Assembly: GCF_029962835.1 (NCBI RefSeq)
Contig: NC_080588.1
Coordinates: 29,311,501-29,375,500 of the forward strand
DNA length: 64,000 bases
Source: Magnolia sinica
Lineage: Eukaryota > Streptophyta > Magnoliopsida > Magnoliales > Magnoliaceae
Direction: 5' to 3'
Positions 21,690 through 34,389 of the stretch are shown piece after piece. Both the position numbers and the translations under genes were made by a program. Below the pieces are notes generated by a model, which did not search any database, was not told the DNA's origin, and saw only the letters and a program-made list of their open reading frames with translations. How positions within the stretch are numbered: the first letter of the stretch is position 1; each line of letters opens with the position of its first letter.

Positions 21690-24600
21690 CTGCACCCCAT
21701 TAGGAACTTTCTGAGGAAATGGTGTAGGGACGGACAAGCAGAAATTTTGTAGATGAAGTTTTGCAGAGAGTCTCACCATTGAGGCTTGACCTACATGGAA
21801 AAAGCCCTTCTAAAGTTCTGATTAGAGATCCTCGTCGTCCATACCAGTGTTGAAACATGGACCAATGATTCTAACATATGAACGGTCAGGATCTTCTGAT
21901 CAATCGGGATTTTGCCACGTGGCCCATCTATGGTGGGACTTTCCAGATGAAAGCCTGAATTGCCACATGATTGGCAGAAAGGGTTAGCCTCCCTAGTATT
22001 TCTCATGTATTATATAGAATCCATAAATGATTACCAAAAGCCTGTTTTCCCCCCTTTTCTTTCCCTAATTCATTGACCGGAGAACAGTTACGAAAGCTGA
22101 AAAAATGTTTGTGATTCAGAATTCATGGAGTCCTCTACAAAACTGGCAAGGCAAGGTCGAGTGAGTACTCAGCCAAGTTGAACAAGGAAAAATAAAGAAA
22201 AAGATCAGCTAAAAAATTATGTGGCTGTGAAAAAAGAAGCTCGGGGCTGCAAGTTAAGAAAATAGAAATTCATTAAAGGGTTTGCGAAGATCTGCTGAAA
22301 TTGGTGACGGCTTACAAGGAACAAAAAAGAAATAAGAAATAGTTGGAGCTAGTGGGTTTGTTTTTGTTTTTTTGTTTTTTTTTTTTTTGTTTTTTTTTGT
22401 TTTTGTATTTTTTTTATTTTTTTTATTTTTATTTTTATTTTTTTTGTGATGAGAGGAGAATAAATGCTACATGGAGAAAAAGAAGCAGTGAGATGATGTA
22501 TGTGAAAAATCAAAGACATCCCAGTTCTATTGTTTTCTCATGAGCAAAGAATCATTAAAGGGGGACTCCAACATGAATGCAGGGCACAAATTCTGATTTT
22601 ATGGTGCTGCACTCCAGTACAAATTAGATTTGTGGCTCAAAAGTGTGATCTGAGTTGTTCGACAGGTGGATCCCACCTAACATGGATCACTATATACAAA
22701 ACACATGGATTGCACATCATACCTCATGTTGAAAGACTTTACTCTTCTGGTGCTGACTCCCATCAGTATACTATTATGTCAACCAATTGTAGGTCAGACT
22801 AATTCGATCAGCGAGATTTTTTTCTGGCTAGTCCACAAAGGGACCCACCCAATGAAGGTCTACATCATGGAGTGTTTTGCCACGTCCAATGTTTGTAGGA
22901 GCACTGAATAAAGAGAAATAGTGCTGGTGAACCTGATAGATAACCTTAAAACTAAAACAACGTAGTTTTTAAAGTTATCTTCAGTAATTATTTTCGAAAG
23001 GCGTGCATTAGAGCAGGAAATTTTCAGAAAAGCATGTAAGATAAGTTTGCATGAGAGGGCATGCATGTGACGTGGATATTACCTCCCTCAGCCAGTAATG
23101 GTATATGTCTGTAATACTCATCTTCCTCCAAGCATGCAAGTCGAAAACATTCATCCCATACGCCCATGTATTTTCATCAGGGTTTAGACTCTTTGCTATG
23201 AGGGGATGAGAAAAATTGAAGTAATTCTTGAAGCGCTTACACATTACCCATGCGTCTTTGCCATTACAAGTTTCTATGGCTCCATTTACCTTGCCCCCAA
23301 GGTTGATCTCCCACAGAGGTGACAGGTCGCGCTGAATCACAACATCATCAGCAAGAAGGACCACCTTGTCAAGATTAGGAAAGAACTGTTCACATTCATC
23401 ACAAAGATAACATGTCAGCATCCCTGCAGAATCAGCTTCACAATAGTAAAACAATGACAATTATCCTAGTTGATGCCATGATTCTAAACATAAAAAGAAC
23501 TGGACCCCAGTTCCAAACTTAGCCTAATCAGGATGATTGGCATTCTTTTCTAGGGGGACAAAAAAAAAAAAAAAAAAAAACAGAACCGGAAGATTACATA
23601 AATTACGTTGAGAATTTTTTTTTCAAACTCGGTCAAGTTTACATTACAAAGAAACCAAGGCTTTATATTCTGGTCCCCATTCAATTTTCTCATTTCAACT
23701 TTTCTGATAATGTTTTAGGATCCAGTGAGTGTGAAGTAACATTTAACAAATGGTATCAGCCCTACCAGCCCTTGTCTGATGCACTTTCGCAATGGATCCG
23801 GCCTGTACAATTTGTGGACTACATACCGGATGAGCCACAGCCAAATAATCGCCTTACTAGAAGTTCATGACCATCCAATCTTCCAACCCATTTTAGGATA
23901 GCCGAGGAAAGTTCAAAATCAAGGAAGAAAATCAGATATATGAAGCTGCAATTTTTGACAATTCAACCATCCAAAGTGACCAATCATTTGGTCTATTCGG
24001 ATTAATTCCCATCAAGCACTGTCATCAACCATCAGGTCAATATTATTTACAAGGCAACTCATGTACAGGCCACAGAACTGGCAGCTTGGAACATTGGTAT
24101 GAAATCCAATCCATTCATTAGAGCACTCCCGCTATGCAACAAGAATCAGGTCTGTCCACTCGTCAGGTGGCTGTGGTTTATGAAACAAATGCATGGCTGA
24201 AAAAACTTTGGCTCAAGTTCTTTTGCCAGTCCAACTGCTTCTAAACTCGTAAGCTACACTAGGACACATTGTGTGCATGAGCTGTTTTGTACACACGTGT
24301 GAGCTTAGCAAAGCTCTTGAACTCAAACAGGCAACTGCTCTGGTAAGTTGGAACACTCCATCCACACGAGAACTGATCAAATACAACCAGTCTAAGGCTA
24401 ACTTATGATCCACTTTTACAAGAATTTAGCCGTTGAAAATATCCAGTATTTTCAAGGACAAAAGTGGAACCAAAAATTCAAAACACAAAAAGTGGGTAAG
24501 ACCATTTGACTAGTTGTAGATTCAGCTCTCCTATTCACTTGGAAAAGTCGAGGTGTTCCAAAACGGTAATGGTGGCCATAACGGCTACCAACATTATCGT

Positions 24601-27600
24601 TATGATAGGGGCTGTAATGGCCGTTATAGCCCTTTTTTAATTTTTGAAAAAACTGTTACAGGACTGTTATGGGGTTGTTAGGGTCCATTACAGGGCCATT
24701 ACGGGGCTGTTACGGGCCATTATGGGACCGTTACAGGGCCTTTACGGCCTCTTTTTTCTGTAATGGCTGTTACAACCGTTTTGACCCCGTAACACGTAAC
24801 GGTTATGACCATCACCATTATGTAACGGTCATTACAGCCATTACATAACCAGTTTTTAATACCTTGGGAAAAGTGTTCATCTTTCTAATAGAGTTCCTAA
24901 AAGGAAAACTTTTTTTTCCCCCAAGATTTACTTAAGTTCTAAAACTGTTGTATTTGTCTTTCTACTCTTGATCATTCCTCTTCCACTTTTTCTTCTTACT
25001 TTCTTCTCTTTCATTCATGCCTCCCTCTATGCATTTTTGTTTAGTGATTTTCATCGACTCAAGCGAGAAAACTTACATATCCGAAGTCCAATTTCTGACC
25101 CAGTTTCAACTTTCAAAATTTGTTTCGGGTTTTAAATAAATGGCTTTCAGGCTTCAGAACAAGAACAAAACATATCCAGGTGGCATAGTTACCTCTGGAA
25201 GGTACATGCGGATATGGTCGAGTAACAAGATATATTTTGGACTTCTTGGCTGCAATTTAGAAGCAAAAGACCTTGAAATTTCACCACGATTGGCTCCAGT
25301 GGTGTGGCTTCCATGGTTGTAATATCTCATAATGTGCCGCTTCCCAATGACTTCAAACACAACATTTTCTCTTGCTAACCAGTCGAACTGGTGAACACTT
25401 TTCACCTCAATAATGGCTGGGGAAATAGGGTTTAGTGCAAACCATGAATGCATACCCGCATAAGTCTTCTTGTCAGTGATGACATGAAAAACAACCTTTT
25501 CAGGTTTTGAAGACGACCTGACTGTTGAGGTAACAACAACAGAAGCTGCAAGGATGTTATCACTGGCCAGAACAAAATGGAAATAGGAGTTGTCTGAGAG
25601 CAAAGTTAGTAACTCTGGAGGCGGCAACTGTTTACGTGCATGAGCATTGGATGAGTATTCATTGGTCAAGCGCAAAGAGAGACAGTGGATGCCTTTTGGA
25701 ATAATGGTTGCTGCAAAATGCTTGTATTTCAACTCTGCCAGCTTCAATTCCCTAACCTCCTCCTCAAGTTTCTCAATCTGCAAGTAACGTGCCTTGAGGC
25801 TCGGTCAGACACATTTCATACCATGATAACTTCCGAAGAGTTAATCATGTGTGAAAAGAACAACACGGTCGAAATTAATAAGGTGACGGATAGAAATCAA
25901 ATACCTTTTCTGTTATATAAGAATTTATATGCAATCCACATCCTAATGTATGCAAGACGCAGGTAGGATCCAAACTGTCCTCCTAGGTTCATACTGTAGA
26001 TGGAAAACATTTCAAAAACCACCCCAATACAATATCATAGCCATCACTTTACCCACTTCTTCCCCTCTGTACTGCTGAACATTGACCATTTTCTTTCCAC
26101 CGTCTGTTTGAAGGTCATCAATCAAATGGATAGGATTGTCTGAATAATTTGGTTTTTGAATTGTGGCCCATCCTTGATAGAGTCTTCTAGATGGAAGGTG
26201 TTGATCGACCTTCCTTTCTACCATGTGTACACTGGAAGGTAGGTCCTAGGGGAGTTAGATATGATGGAGGCATCGTATCATTTCATAATTAGTGACTTGG
26301 AATTAATGATATAAAATTTTGATGGCACTAGAAAACTGCCATATGTTCTAAAAGATCATAGAAATTCACAAACTATAATACACTGAATAGCTACAAGCCT
26401 CCAACAATATGCAAGATGGATGGATCATCCCATGGTAAGGAATCTTTCCAACACATACAATCAGCCATCTCTTGGGAAAAGAAAGATGTCAACTTTCTAT
26501 GAAGAAACTACAACTTCCTATGGAGAAAACTACAGAAAAAGCAACTACTTTTGACTGTAAATGGAGCTCCTAACAATGAGCTCCCTTCAAACTTTATTTG
26601 CTACTTGCTGGATACCATTGGAGAAAATCAAATTATCTCCTCTAACAACGGAAAATGTCAGTATAAGGGAGATAGAAGAAAAGGAGAACACAGAAAAATT
26701 CTAATAGGAAATTTCTCTTTCATTAAAAGCTTACATGTGGGAATTTTTTCAACTTTCTCAACTTAGATACATAGACGTTACCCCTACAGGATATGTACCA
26801 ATCAGAGCATGACAAGTGGCACCTAACTATTAGCCAATCACCAAGAAAACTACACCATACACCAGTCAGGATGATACAGGTGGCAGACTTGAACTGAACA
26901 ACACAGCAATCAGGCTGTACAGGTTTCAGACTCCAATTTGCGATTAAATAGCATAAATACTCCTCATCAGTAAATAACATGAGGCACTAAATAATAATCA
27001 TGAAAGTGGCTTTTTAAACATTCCTCCATGCCATCATACTTCCATAACAAACTCAACCATCCACAACAGTTATGCACAATGTACCTCCCTTGGGAAATGT
27101 TGTGCACAACGTGCCCATCAGTCATACGACCACTACTTTGTCACACGTTACGAGATCTATTACATTCCGACATGTACACATACATCATCTTCAACAAAGG
27201 TTGCTAAGGGCCTGTTTGGATTGGTGGAATCCAAAAGGTAAGTTTGGAAAGGAAAACATCACATCTGAGAAACCTGTGGGTAACGTCGTCAGTGGAAAAG
27301 AATCCTTAAAGCGCTTCTTCTTCTTTTCTTGGCAATTTCCAGGGAAAAGTACAATGGTCAAAAAGAGAAATCTGTTTCTCAAATATGTGGAAATGAGTAT
27401 TAACAAGGTTCAAAACAAAAGGAAAATGCCGGAAAAGTGTGGAAATGAAAACAGTGTTTCACAGGTTACCTTATTGTTGCAGTTGGCAGAAAATGTTACA
27501 TCCACAGAAAATGGTTTCCTTTACACAGTTACTTTTTGGATTCCACATATCAAAATAGGCCCTGAAAGGAAAGCAATCCAACTTTGCATGGAAATTCAGG

Positions 27601-30600
27601 AACTGAAGAAAGGCTTTCTCTCTATGACAAAATATTGGAACAAGTTCAAGAATGTGTGATCAATTTGCTGCAAACGAGCATTTCATCCTGATAAGGTTTT
27701 GCATCTTCCTGGAAGACTTTCTGAAGAATTCAAGATGTTGTAGTAAGCTTGGTGAAATGCCGTGGAATGCCCAAATAACAAATGCTGCAGGAAGTATTGG
27801 CGTCCCCTCTACCATGAGAAAATGTTAACCCCTAGCCTTCAGTCAAGGATAGGTTTGTAATCCCAACTTGTAAGTTCACTTCCAGTGCAAATTGCAAGTC
27901 AAGGTCCCTCAAATATGATAAAGGGGTGTCTGGCACAGACGAAAATCATTTATTGGAGCCAAAGCTAAGATCGACATGCTTCATAATTGGGAATGATTTT
28001 CCTTCTCTTTACACAGATCATAGATGTTGAGATATATAACATGCTTCATCATTCTAGGCTTCACTATCTTCACTCATGTTTTGAAGAGAGAATCCTACAC
28101 TGTTAGTCACATGCAATTAGTATAGCAAACAACAGAACCAAATGTGCATAACTAACTGTCATTCTCATTTAAGGAGTTTATTGTATCAAATTGTGCAAAA
28201 CGTCCTACAAGCATTGTATGCATGATGAGAAGTTCACAAGGCTCCTATGAAATAACCTTGAGAAGAAGTTACACCAAATAAGCTAAAGTACCAAGAGATT
28301 CAAAGAGAAAGGGTGTACCATTGCCTTTAGCTTAACAGCAAATGTCTTGGCATCATATTGGTTAGTCTTCATTTCAGAAACAAATTCACTGAATGATTCT
28401 GGCAGTTCCAGTCCAGCTGGAATTTCCTCAGTATTTACTTGATCAAGGATCTTGTGCAAATCTGTAACCAGCCTCTGCAAAACCACCAGATGATCTCGTG
28501 TCAGATCATAACATACACGATTATTCCACCACAAAACTTCAATTAGTTCAACTATTTCAAAATTTCAAACATATCTAATGAGAGAGAATTTACCATCGAA
28601 TCATCAGCCTTGCCAAGAAACTTGGGTCCCAATCGCCTCCCCAAACAATCTGAAACAAAGAAAGGGCTGCTAGTGAATGTGTATGACCCATCCCAACAGT
28701 TAACATACCCCACAAGAACCCACATTCATCAAAGCAAGCGAACGTGTCAAAATGACAGCATCCTGTGCAGTTTATTGCTCTAGTATATCTGAACCATCCT
28801 ATTCAAGGATGATTACCGAAACAATACATAAAATACCCGTAGATTATTTTTTAAAAAAAAAAGGTTTAAGGAGACATCAAGGAAGTGAAATCTTCCTGAA
28901 AACCTAAATGCCTGAAAAGAAAGACAAAAAGAAAAGCTTGAAAATAGCCCAATGAAGAAATGAGGTTTCCCTAGATACCAGCAGGTGCATCAATGAAGCA
29001 TTGGAAGGTGAGTGATCTAGCAGACTAATCAGTACTGGGCAAAAAGGCCAAAAGCCTCAAATCAAGAAACTTTTGCTGACGCAGGAGCATTTATTCAGAA
29101 TCTGATAGAATCATATTCAAAATATCTAGTACATAGCCAATAACAGTGAAAGTGGACTCAAGAAAACATGAAAATGATATTAATCAAAGAACAAGCCAAA
29201 ACTCTGTAATCATTGTAATCACATCTCCCTGAGACACTGTCAATTAAAAAAACATGACAAATCTGATAATATATAATTAATAACTTAGCTAAGCCCACAA
29301 ACATGTACAAGGACTACCATATACATGCCACAACATGTGCCAGCATGTGCAACAGTTAGAATGTCAAACCCATACATCAGGTGGGTATGACAGTGTAGAT
29401 TTCTGACCCAAAATTAAATCTGGTACACTCAACAGGTAGGCCACAGTGTAAGAAACTGCTGCACAGTTAAGAAAATCTCTGCTGGATTTTTTTTTCATCT
29501 GTATTCTTGTTTCAAACTGTGGCCCACCTAACTACTAGACCAACCCAATTCCTAGACCAGAGCATCTACAAAGAGCTATCACTCAGATGAATGGATTGGA
29601 TCTCATCCCTATGTGTCAAGCTGCCACATGTATTGCATGCACATGAGCTTCCATGTATGCACGTGTGGGCTAAGCACAGCTCTACCATTAAAAAGAGCAA
29701 AAAAAGTGAACAAGATCCAAAGAAAAGCAGGTGGATTGAGAGCCACAAAGAAAATCTAGTAATTCAAAGTCAAGTATTCCAATTTCCAAATGACAGCAAA
29801 ATCGATACCTGAAAAGGGGCAAAGCAACTTTGTACCACTGACCAACGCTAACACACAGATGGTTGCACAAAGTGTGAAGCGAAGCGGCAACAAATTCAAG
29901 TAAAGGAGTGGGGAAACTCTATTTTAAAATGTTAGCAAGCATAAACAGCTAGGAAGTGGGAGCAGAAGCATGGGTCCAAATTGCGATACAAAGCGATGGT
30001 GGCACCTAGTTAGAAGGAGCATGCAACTAAGCCACACAGACAATTACAAAACCAACTCAAACATTGGCAATGCAATTAATTACACCAATCCCTCCACCCC
30101 ATTCTTGAAGGGCACATCCAATTCCAACTCAAGTGAAGATTCTAATGAGATCAAATCTGTGAGCCTTAGAGCCCATTTGGCATGGCTTCTCAGAAGGGAA
30201 GAATTGAATAACAATGAAGAATTCCCTAAAATTGTTTATTGAGAATTACTTGTGCGAAAAGAAACATGTTGGGAGAACATACATGCAAAAACACAATTGC
30301 CCTTCCATGTTGATGCATTGGCCCAAGACTCAGGTCATTAAACTAATCAGGTAGACCAATGGTTATGAAACAATGTACAGGTTAGAAGAACTTGCTCAAA
30401 GTTTATTTAAGCCATCCACTTGTTTATAACATCAAGGTCCATCTGATGAGTGCACCAGTCTGATTCTTTAGTGAGAACATCTTGACAATTGGACCAACCT
30501 GATGGACAATTTTGATATTCTATTTGTCTACCATGGTGACGTGTGATGCCATGTACACGGTATGCCTTGTACACAAGTGGACTTAGAAAATTGTACATGA

Positions 30601-33600
30601 GATTGTATTTGGAAAGATCCTGCAAAAGAGAAAACTTTTGATACTATAGCAAAATATGATGGATGATACGATTGCACTAGGAAATTACTTACAAATTGCA
30701 TATGTGGCATCACTAAACTTTCCAAGTTATGGATCCAAGCAGTGTTTTAAATATCGACAATATCGGTCGATATATCCCACGATATATCTTGTATCCCACC
30801 AATGCGATACAAAAAACACGAGTAGTGCGATATATCCCACATGTTCGATCTGGTGAGTGTTTTCGAATTTTGGTCCTTCTATTTTCCGTAAATCATGTTA
30901 AATTAGTGTCAAATTATTACAAATCCATGATTTTTCATGTTTCACACGAAAAATCATGAATTGGGAGCTTTGATTTCGAAATTTGGAGGAGATGGGCCGA
31001 GTTGCGGAAAATTGAAAATAAAATCAAAATTTCCCAATTTCTCGCAAATCATTTGCAATCTTTGTGTCCAAACATCAAATCAAACATGTATGTAACCTAA
31101 TGTAGTGATTTTTCTTTTGCTTTTGAATGTATTGCTTGTGTTTCCACATGTCTTCTTACATTTATAAATTATATCAATAGACATTGAATATACTTGCATT
31201 AATTCAGTTAGACAACGCATAGATTAGGACCCCATACAAAGAAAACCTATTATGTGTACTTATTTTTTTGTAATGTTTTGATTTATAAGTGTGTATTAAT
31301 GTATTTTTTAACAACCACCGAAGTTTCATTGAAAAATGCAACCAATTTCCCAATGTTTTCCCATATTTCCAACAACAGCAATACATTTTATGATACAACC
31401 GATATATCCCGTGAGATAACTGATACGTATCTATATCCCAAGAATGCGATACGTAACGCCATACTGATATTTCAAACACCAAATCCAAGTTTAGAGGCAT
31501 CATGAACCAAAAATTACACTAATTAGATTATTTATTGGATTGGTGGAAATTTATTGGAAGGTTAAAAATGAAAGCTATCGACCACTCCTATTTCAACATA
31601 AGTGTCCAAAAATTAGAGTTTAGGATTGTTCAACCAATCTGATTTTGGGGTTGTGACTTGGCAGACATGGGTTCCACAATTTAGTTGGCTTAATTTGAGT
31701 TAATATACACCGCCACGTGTACAGTTTCTTAGTGTCTACATATCAAGTTCGATGCCCTACCGGAATATCAAATAGCTCCCCACTACAAAATAGCCTATTA
31801 TTGCATAAAAGGTTGTCTTTCAAAAAGGAGTCCCTCATGTGAGAGGACAGAACACATGTCAAAGATCAGGTGAACAAAACATGTGTCAAAGATCCAGGCC
31901 ATTCATAATGTAAAAGTACTGTGAACAAGCCATGGACCAAAAATAATGTTGGTCCCTTGATCAATCTGATCAAACTTCTTTGAAAAAATGAGCAATTAAG
32001 CAAAAAAAAAAAAAAAGTCCAGTGGTCCAAATTCAATGCAATGCACTAGATGAGTGTATTATCCTAATTTTTGGTACATGGCATGTTAACAGTTTTCTCC
32101 ATCTGATCAAAAGCCCGGTTCTCTTACACGCGTCGTGTAAGCACTTCACATGGATCTCTGAAATGTACATAGCCTCCACCTTTAAAAGATTCCTAATCAA
32201 TAGAGGATTAGTCATGTTCCAACCCAACTTTATAGTAAGATTCCTATTTAATAGGAGGTCAACGACGGCAGCTCACATGAAGGGGCCGAATACATGTCTG
32301 AAATCCAGGTAGATGGCAAGATTATCTAGATATGGGCTATTCATCAGGTAGGGGACACCGGACAAAAACTAATGTAAGTCTATGATCAGTTGAGTCAAAC
32401 TTGTATGAGATAAATGGGTAATAAGTCCAACAGTACAGATTCAACATACATTTGGGGCTCACTTGATGAGCAGGATACCCTAAATTTTGGCATATATCAT
32501 ATTCATAGTGCTCCCTACCCGATATTGGTCTGGATCTCTGATACATGTGGTGTGCACAGATCTTTCACGCATGTATTGCCCCCCCTCAAATGACTGTCCG
32601 CCTGCTTAGAACAAATGCCTCTTGGAAATGTCTCATAAATCATTGGGGAAAACAACATTTTTCAGTAATTGTTTTAATAATCAACCGATGAAGCTTTCCA
32701 ACCAACCATGTTTAATACTTATTTAAGAGATTTGAGATTAAAATCTCCCGAAAATCCTTAATTAAGCAATGCCAAAAAGCAAGAGACTCTTACTTAATCA
32801 AAACTCAATTTGTTGCAAGGAAGTGACAAACAGAACCACAATGACAGTACATGATTCAAATCACACACATGCACACACACACACGCACGCCCACCTACCC
32901 ACACACACACACACTAAAAACCCTTGCAATAATCAATTCTGTGAACTGCTTCGATAAAAATTCAAGGGAAATCGCAAGAGGACACACACACTAAAAACCC
33001 TTGCAATAATCAATTGTGAACTGCTTCGATAAAAATTCAAGGGAAAATGCAAAAGGACAAAATAGCAGAAACAAGGGCAAAAGATTAAATGCCCAAATAC
33101 TAACAATTCAATTGCAGACTTGGTCAAGAAAACCCAATAGACAGGAATCAAGGAGAAGAAAAATACAACAAAACACATAAAACATGAGAAAATTAACAAA
33201 GCCAGAATTCAAACTGAACCGTTCTTTTCTTTAAATCAAGACTAGAATAACATAAAGCAACCCAACAATTCAAATTAATCCAAACTATCAAATGACATTA
33301 CCCAATCAATCAAACACCCAACAGCTTATAACACACCGAATTATGTTAAGAAGCAAAAGATTGATCTCAAATGAAAACGAAGCATCCAACTTCAAACTTC
33401 ATCATTCAAACCACAAGAATCCAACAAATCAGAATAGACCAAATGACTAAAACTTGAAAAATGACCATGGGACAAATTGAGGTCAGGCTAAACAGACCAA
33501 ATGGAACCCATATCAGATCCATTCTTATCCACATTCTTTCAACAATCTAACAAGAAAAAAAAAACACCTCAAATTTACATCAAGAACAATACAACAGATC

Positions 33601-34109
33601 AACAAACCATGTGGTTTCGCATTCCTGTAACTAAAAGGCCTCCTATTTTATACCAACACAAATTGCAATCCAACAATTCAAATGTAGCCAAGCCAAACAG
33701 GCCAGACAAAACCTTGATTAGATTATTCCTTATCGACATGAATAGACGTCATATTTACATCAATATCAATGTAACCAACAATCAAATATCGGCATTTTTC
33801 TATAAACGGAAATTTAAAAAGGCCTACATTCGTCATTTGTAATTGTTCTGATTATCTACCAATTGATAAATAGAAAGAAGGGAGATGGAAAGGAGTACCG
33901 AAGGAAGAGCAGTTCTTGACGCCTTCGAGGGTGACAACGGCAGTGAGTATGAAGAAAAAGGGGAGGAGGAAGGTTACGATGAGGATGGCGTGGAAGAGCG
34001 TCCGATAAGAGATGTGGGGAGCTGCGATCTTGATCCTCATCAAGTCAAACAACCCATTGCTGCTCGATATCGTGATGCTACTCATGCTAGGGGAGAAGTG
34101 AAGCTGCAT
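21405..34109 (-). CDS. GAUT14: GAUT13/14-type galacturonosyltransferase (six exons)
   Basis: GAUT proteins are GT8 type II Golgi enzymes that transfer galacturonate from UDP-GalA to homogalacturonan in pectin synthesis. In Arabidopsis GAUT13 and GAUT14 act in pollen tubes. CDS: join of 33,899-34,109; 28,594-28,649; 28,319-28,474; 25,193-25,777; 23,083-23,385; 21,405-21,689. All introns are GT-AG and all phases fit; the product is 531 residues, about the family length. A cytosolic N-terminus is followed by one membrane anchor (about residues 38-60). A coiled stem lies near 142-160, then the GT8 domain, ending with an HxxGxxKPW motif (492-500). The N-terminus MQLHFSPSMSSITISSSNG and the C-terminus NCHIME are hallmarks of the GAUT13/14 clade. 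Odd: the DxD motif reads ADD (348-350), and residues 279-306 depart from the usual clade pattern. It may be a divergent or non-catalytic paralogue. The symbol is by clade; 13 and 14 cannot be told apart here. Confidence 0.9.
22365..22446. repeat. T-rich low-complexity run in intron 5
   Basis: Long poly-T interrupted by G and A (plus strand), an A-rich tract in the GAUT sense direction. Confidence 0.9.
23083..23385 (-). CDS. GAUT14: GAUT exon 5 (DxD region, altered)
   Basis: Residues 337-437, from FFPNLDKVVLLADD. The metal/UDP-binding DDD of GAUT enzymes is ADD here (GCT for the expected Asp codon). The rest is well kept: LSPLWEINLGGKVNGAIETC, FNFSHPLIAKSLNPDE, WAYGMNVFDLHAWRK. Acceptor GAACAG, donor GTAATA. 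Confidence 0.93.
24549..24866. mobile_element. 318-bp hAT-like MITE in GAUT intron 4
   Basis: Ends CGAGGTGTTCCAAAACGG and, inverted, CAAGGTATTAAAAACTGG. A perfect 8-bp duplication GGAAAAGT flanks it (24,541-24,548; 24,867-24,874), as for hAT elements. The inside is made of GTAACGG/CCGTTAC-type words with strong self-complementarity (TAACGGCCATTA variants). No ORF. Confidence 0.85.
25193..25777 (-). CDS. GAUT14: GAUT exon 4 (GT8 N-terminal half)
   Basis: Residues 142-336. Starts IEKLEEEVRELK (coiled stem), then IPKGIHCLSLRLTNEY, the nucleotide-binding strand region (FHFVLASDNILAASVVV) and FHVITDKKTYAGMHSWF. Residues 279-306 look divergent from the clade. Acceptor TTGCAG, donor GTAACT. Confidence 0.93.
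27208..27562. mobile_element. 355-bp Harbinger-like MITE in GAUT intron 3
   Basis: Starts GGGCCTGTTTGGATTGGTGG and ends with an inverted copy (GGGCCTATTTTGATATGTGG). Both share GGAATCCAAAA at the inner edge. Flanking triplets are TAA and TGA, compatible with a decayed TWA duplication. It supplies most of an incidental plus-strand ORF. Confidence 0.7.
28319..28474 (-). CDS. GAUT14: GAUT exon 3
   Basis: Residues 90-141, from RLVTDLHKIL to KLKAM. Part of the lumenal stem. Acceptor TTGCAG, donor GTACAC, phase 0 at both ends. Separated from exon 2 by a 119-bp intron. Confidence 0.93.
28594..28649 (-). CDS. GAUT14: GAUT exon 2 (56-bp mini-exon)
   Basis: Encodes residues 71-89 (DCLGRRLGPKFLGKADDSM), a conserved clade segment of the stem. 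Acceptor TTTCAG, donor GTAAAT. It is too short for ORF scanning and was found by reading the gap between exons 1 and 3. Confidence 0.92.
30740..31481. mobile_element. 742-bp hAT-like element in GAUT intron 1
   Basis: Ends CAGTGTTTTAAATATCG and, inverted, TGGTGTTTGAAATATCA. Flanking 8-mers are GATCCAAG (30,732-30,739) and AATCCAAG (31,482-31,489), seven of eight identical. The subterminal regions are rich in CGATATATCCC repeats in opposite orientation at the two ends, typical hAT binding-site structure. No transposase. Confidence 0.75.
32866..32915. repeat. (AC)n-rich run
   Basis: Interrupted ACACAC/ACGCACGCCC microsatellite in intron 1 next to the tandem duplication. Confidence 0.85.
32903..33057. 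repeat. ~77-bp tandem duplication in GAUT intron 1
   Basis: Two copies (about 32,903-32,981 and 32,982-33,057) share ACACACTAAAAACCCTTGCA, TAATCAATT, GTGAACTGCTTCG and ATAAAAATTCAAGGGAAA. They differ by a few bases, so the duplication is fairly recent. Confidence 0.9.
33899..34109 (-). CDS. GAUT14: GAUT exon 1
   Basis: Residues 1-70 plus one base. Holds the start codon, the basic segment LMRIKIAA and the signal-anchor helix (LFHAILIVTFLLPFFFILTA). The donor is G|GTACTC, and the split Asp codon is completed in exon 2. The start is chosen because the N-terminal wording matches the clade from Met1. Confidence 0.92.
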
Positions 34110-34340
34110 CGTGGTCGATCGAAACCCCTTCGTCGCCGATCAAAAACCCAGATGAGGAGAAGGCGAACAGAGGCCATCATTGCCATCGGATCGAGGGACG
34201 GTCAGATCTGATCCTGTGGGTTTTTGTGGGACCCTTGAATCCAACATTGGATTCCTGAGCTGGGATTGGAATTGGAAGAATTCCAGCAAAACCAAAATGA
34301 CAAGTGAAAGAGATTAGTTCTGGGATTGCTTTTCTTTCTG

Positions 34341-34348
34341 TTTTTATA
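34341..34348 (-). promoter_or_regulatory. Candidate GAUT TATA box
   Basis: TATAAAAA on the minus strand, about 230 bp upstream of the GAUT start codon. This would leave a 5' UTR of about 200 bp. No transcript data support it. Confidence 0.4.
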
Positions 34349-34389
34349 GTTTTTTGTTTTTTAAAGAAATGTTCCAATGCTCTCATACC

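Noticed and set aside
27072..27659. 195-codon plus-strand ORF in GAUT intron 3
   Set aside because: More than half of it is the Harbinger-like MITE at 27,208-27,562; no protein family recognised.
33885..34211. 108-codon Glu/Arg-rich plus-strand ORF
   Set aside because: Antisense shadow of GAUT exon 1 and its 5' untranslated region.
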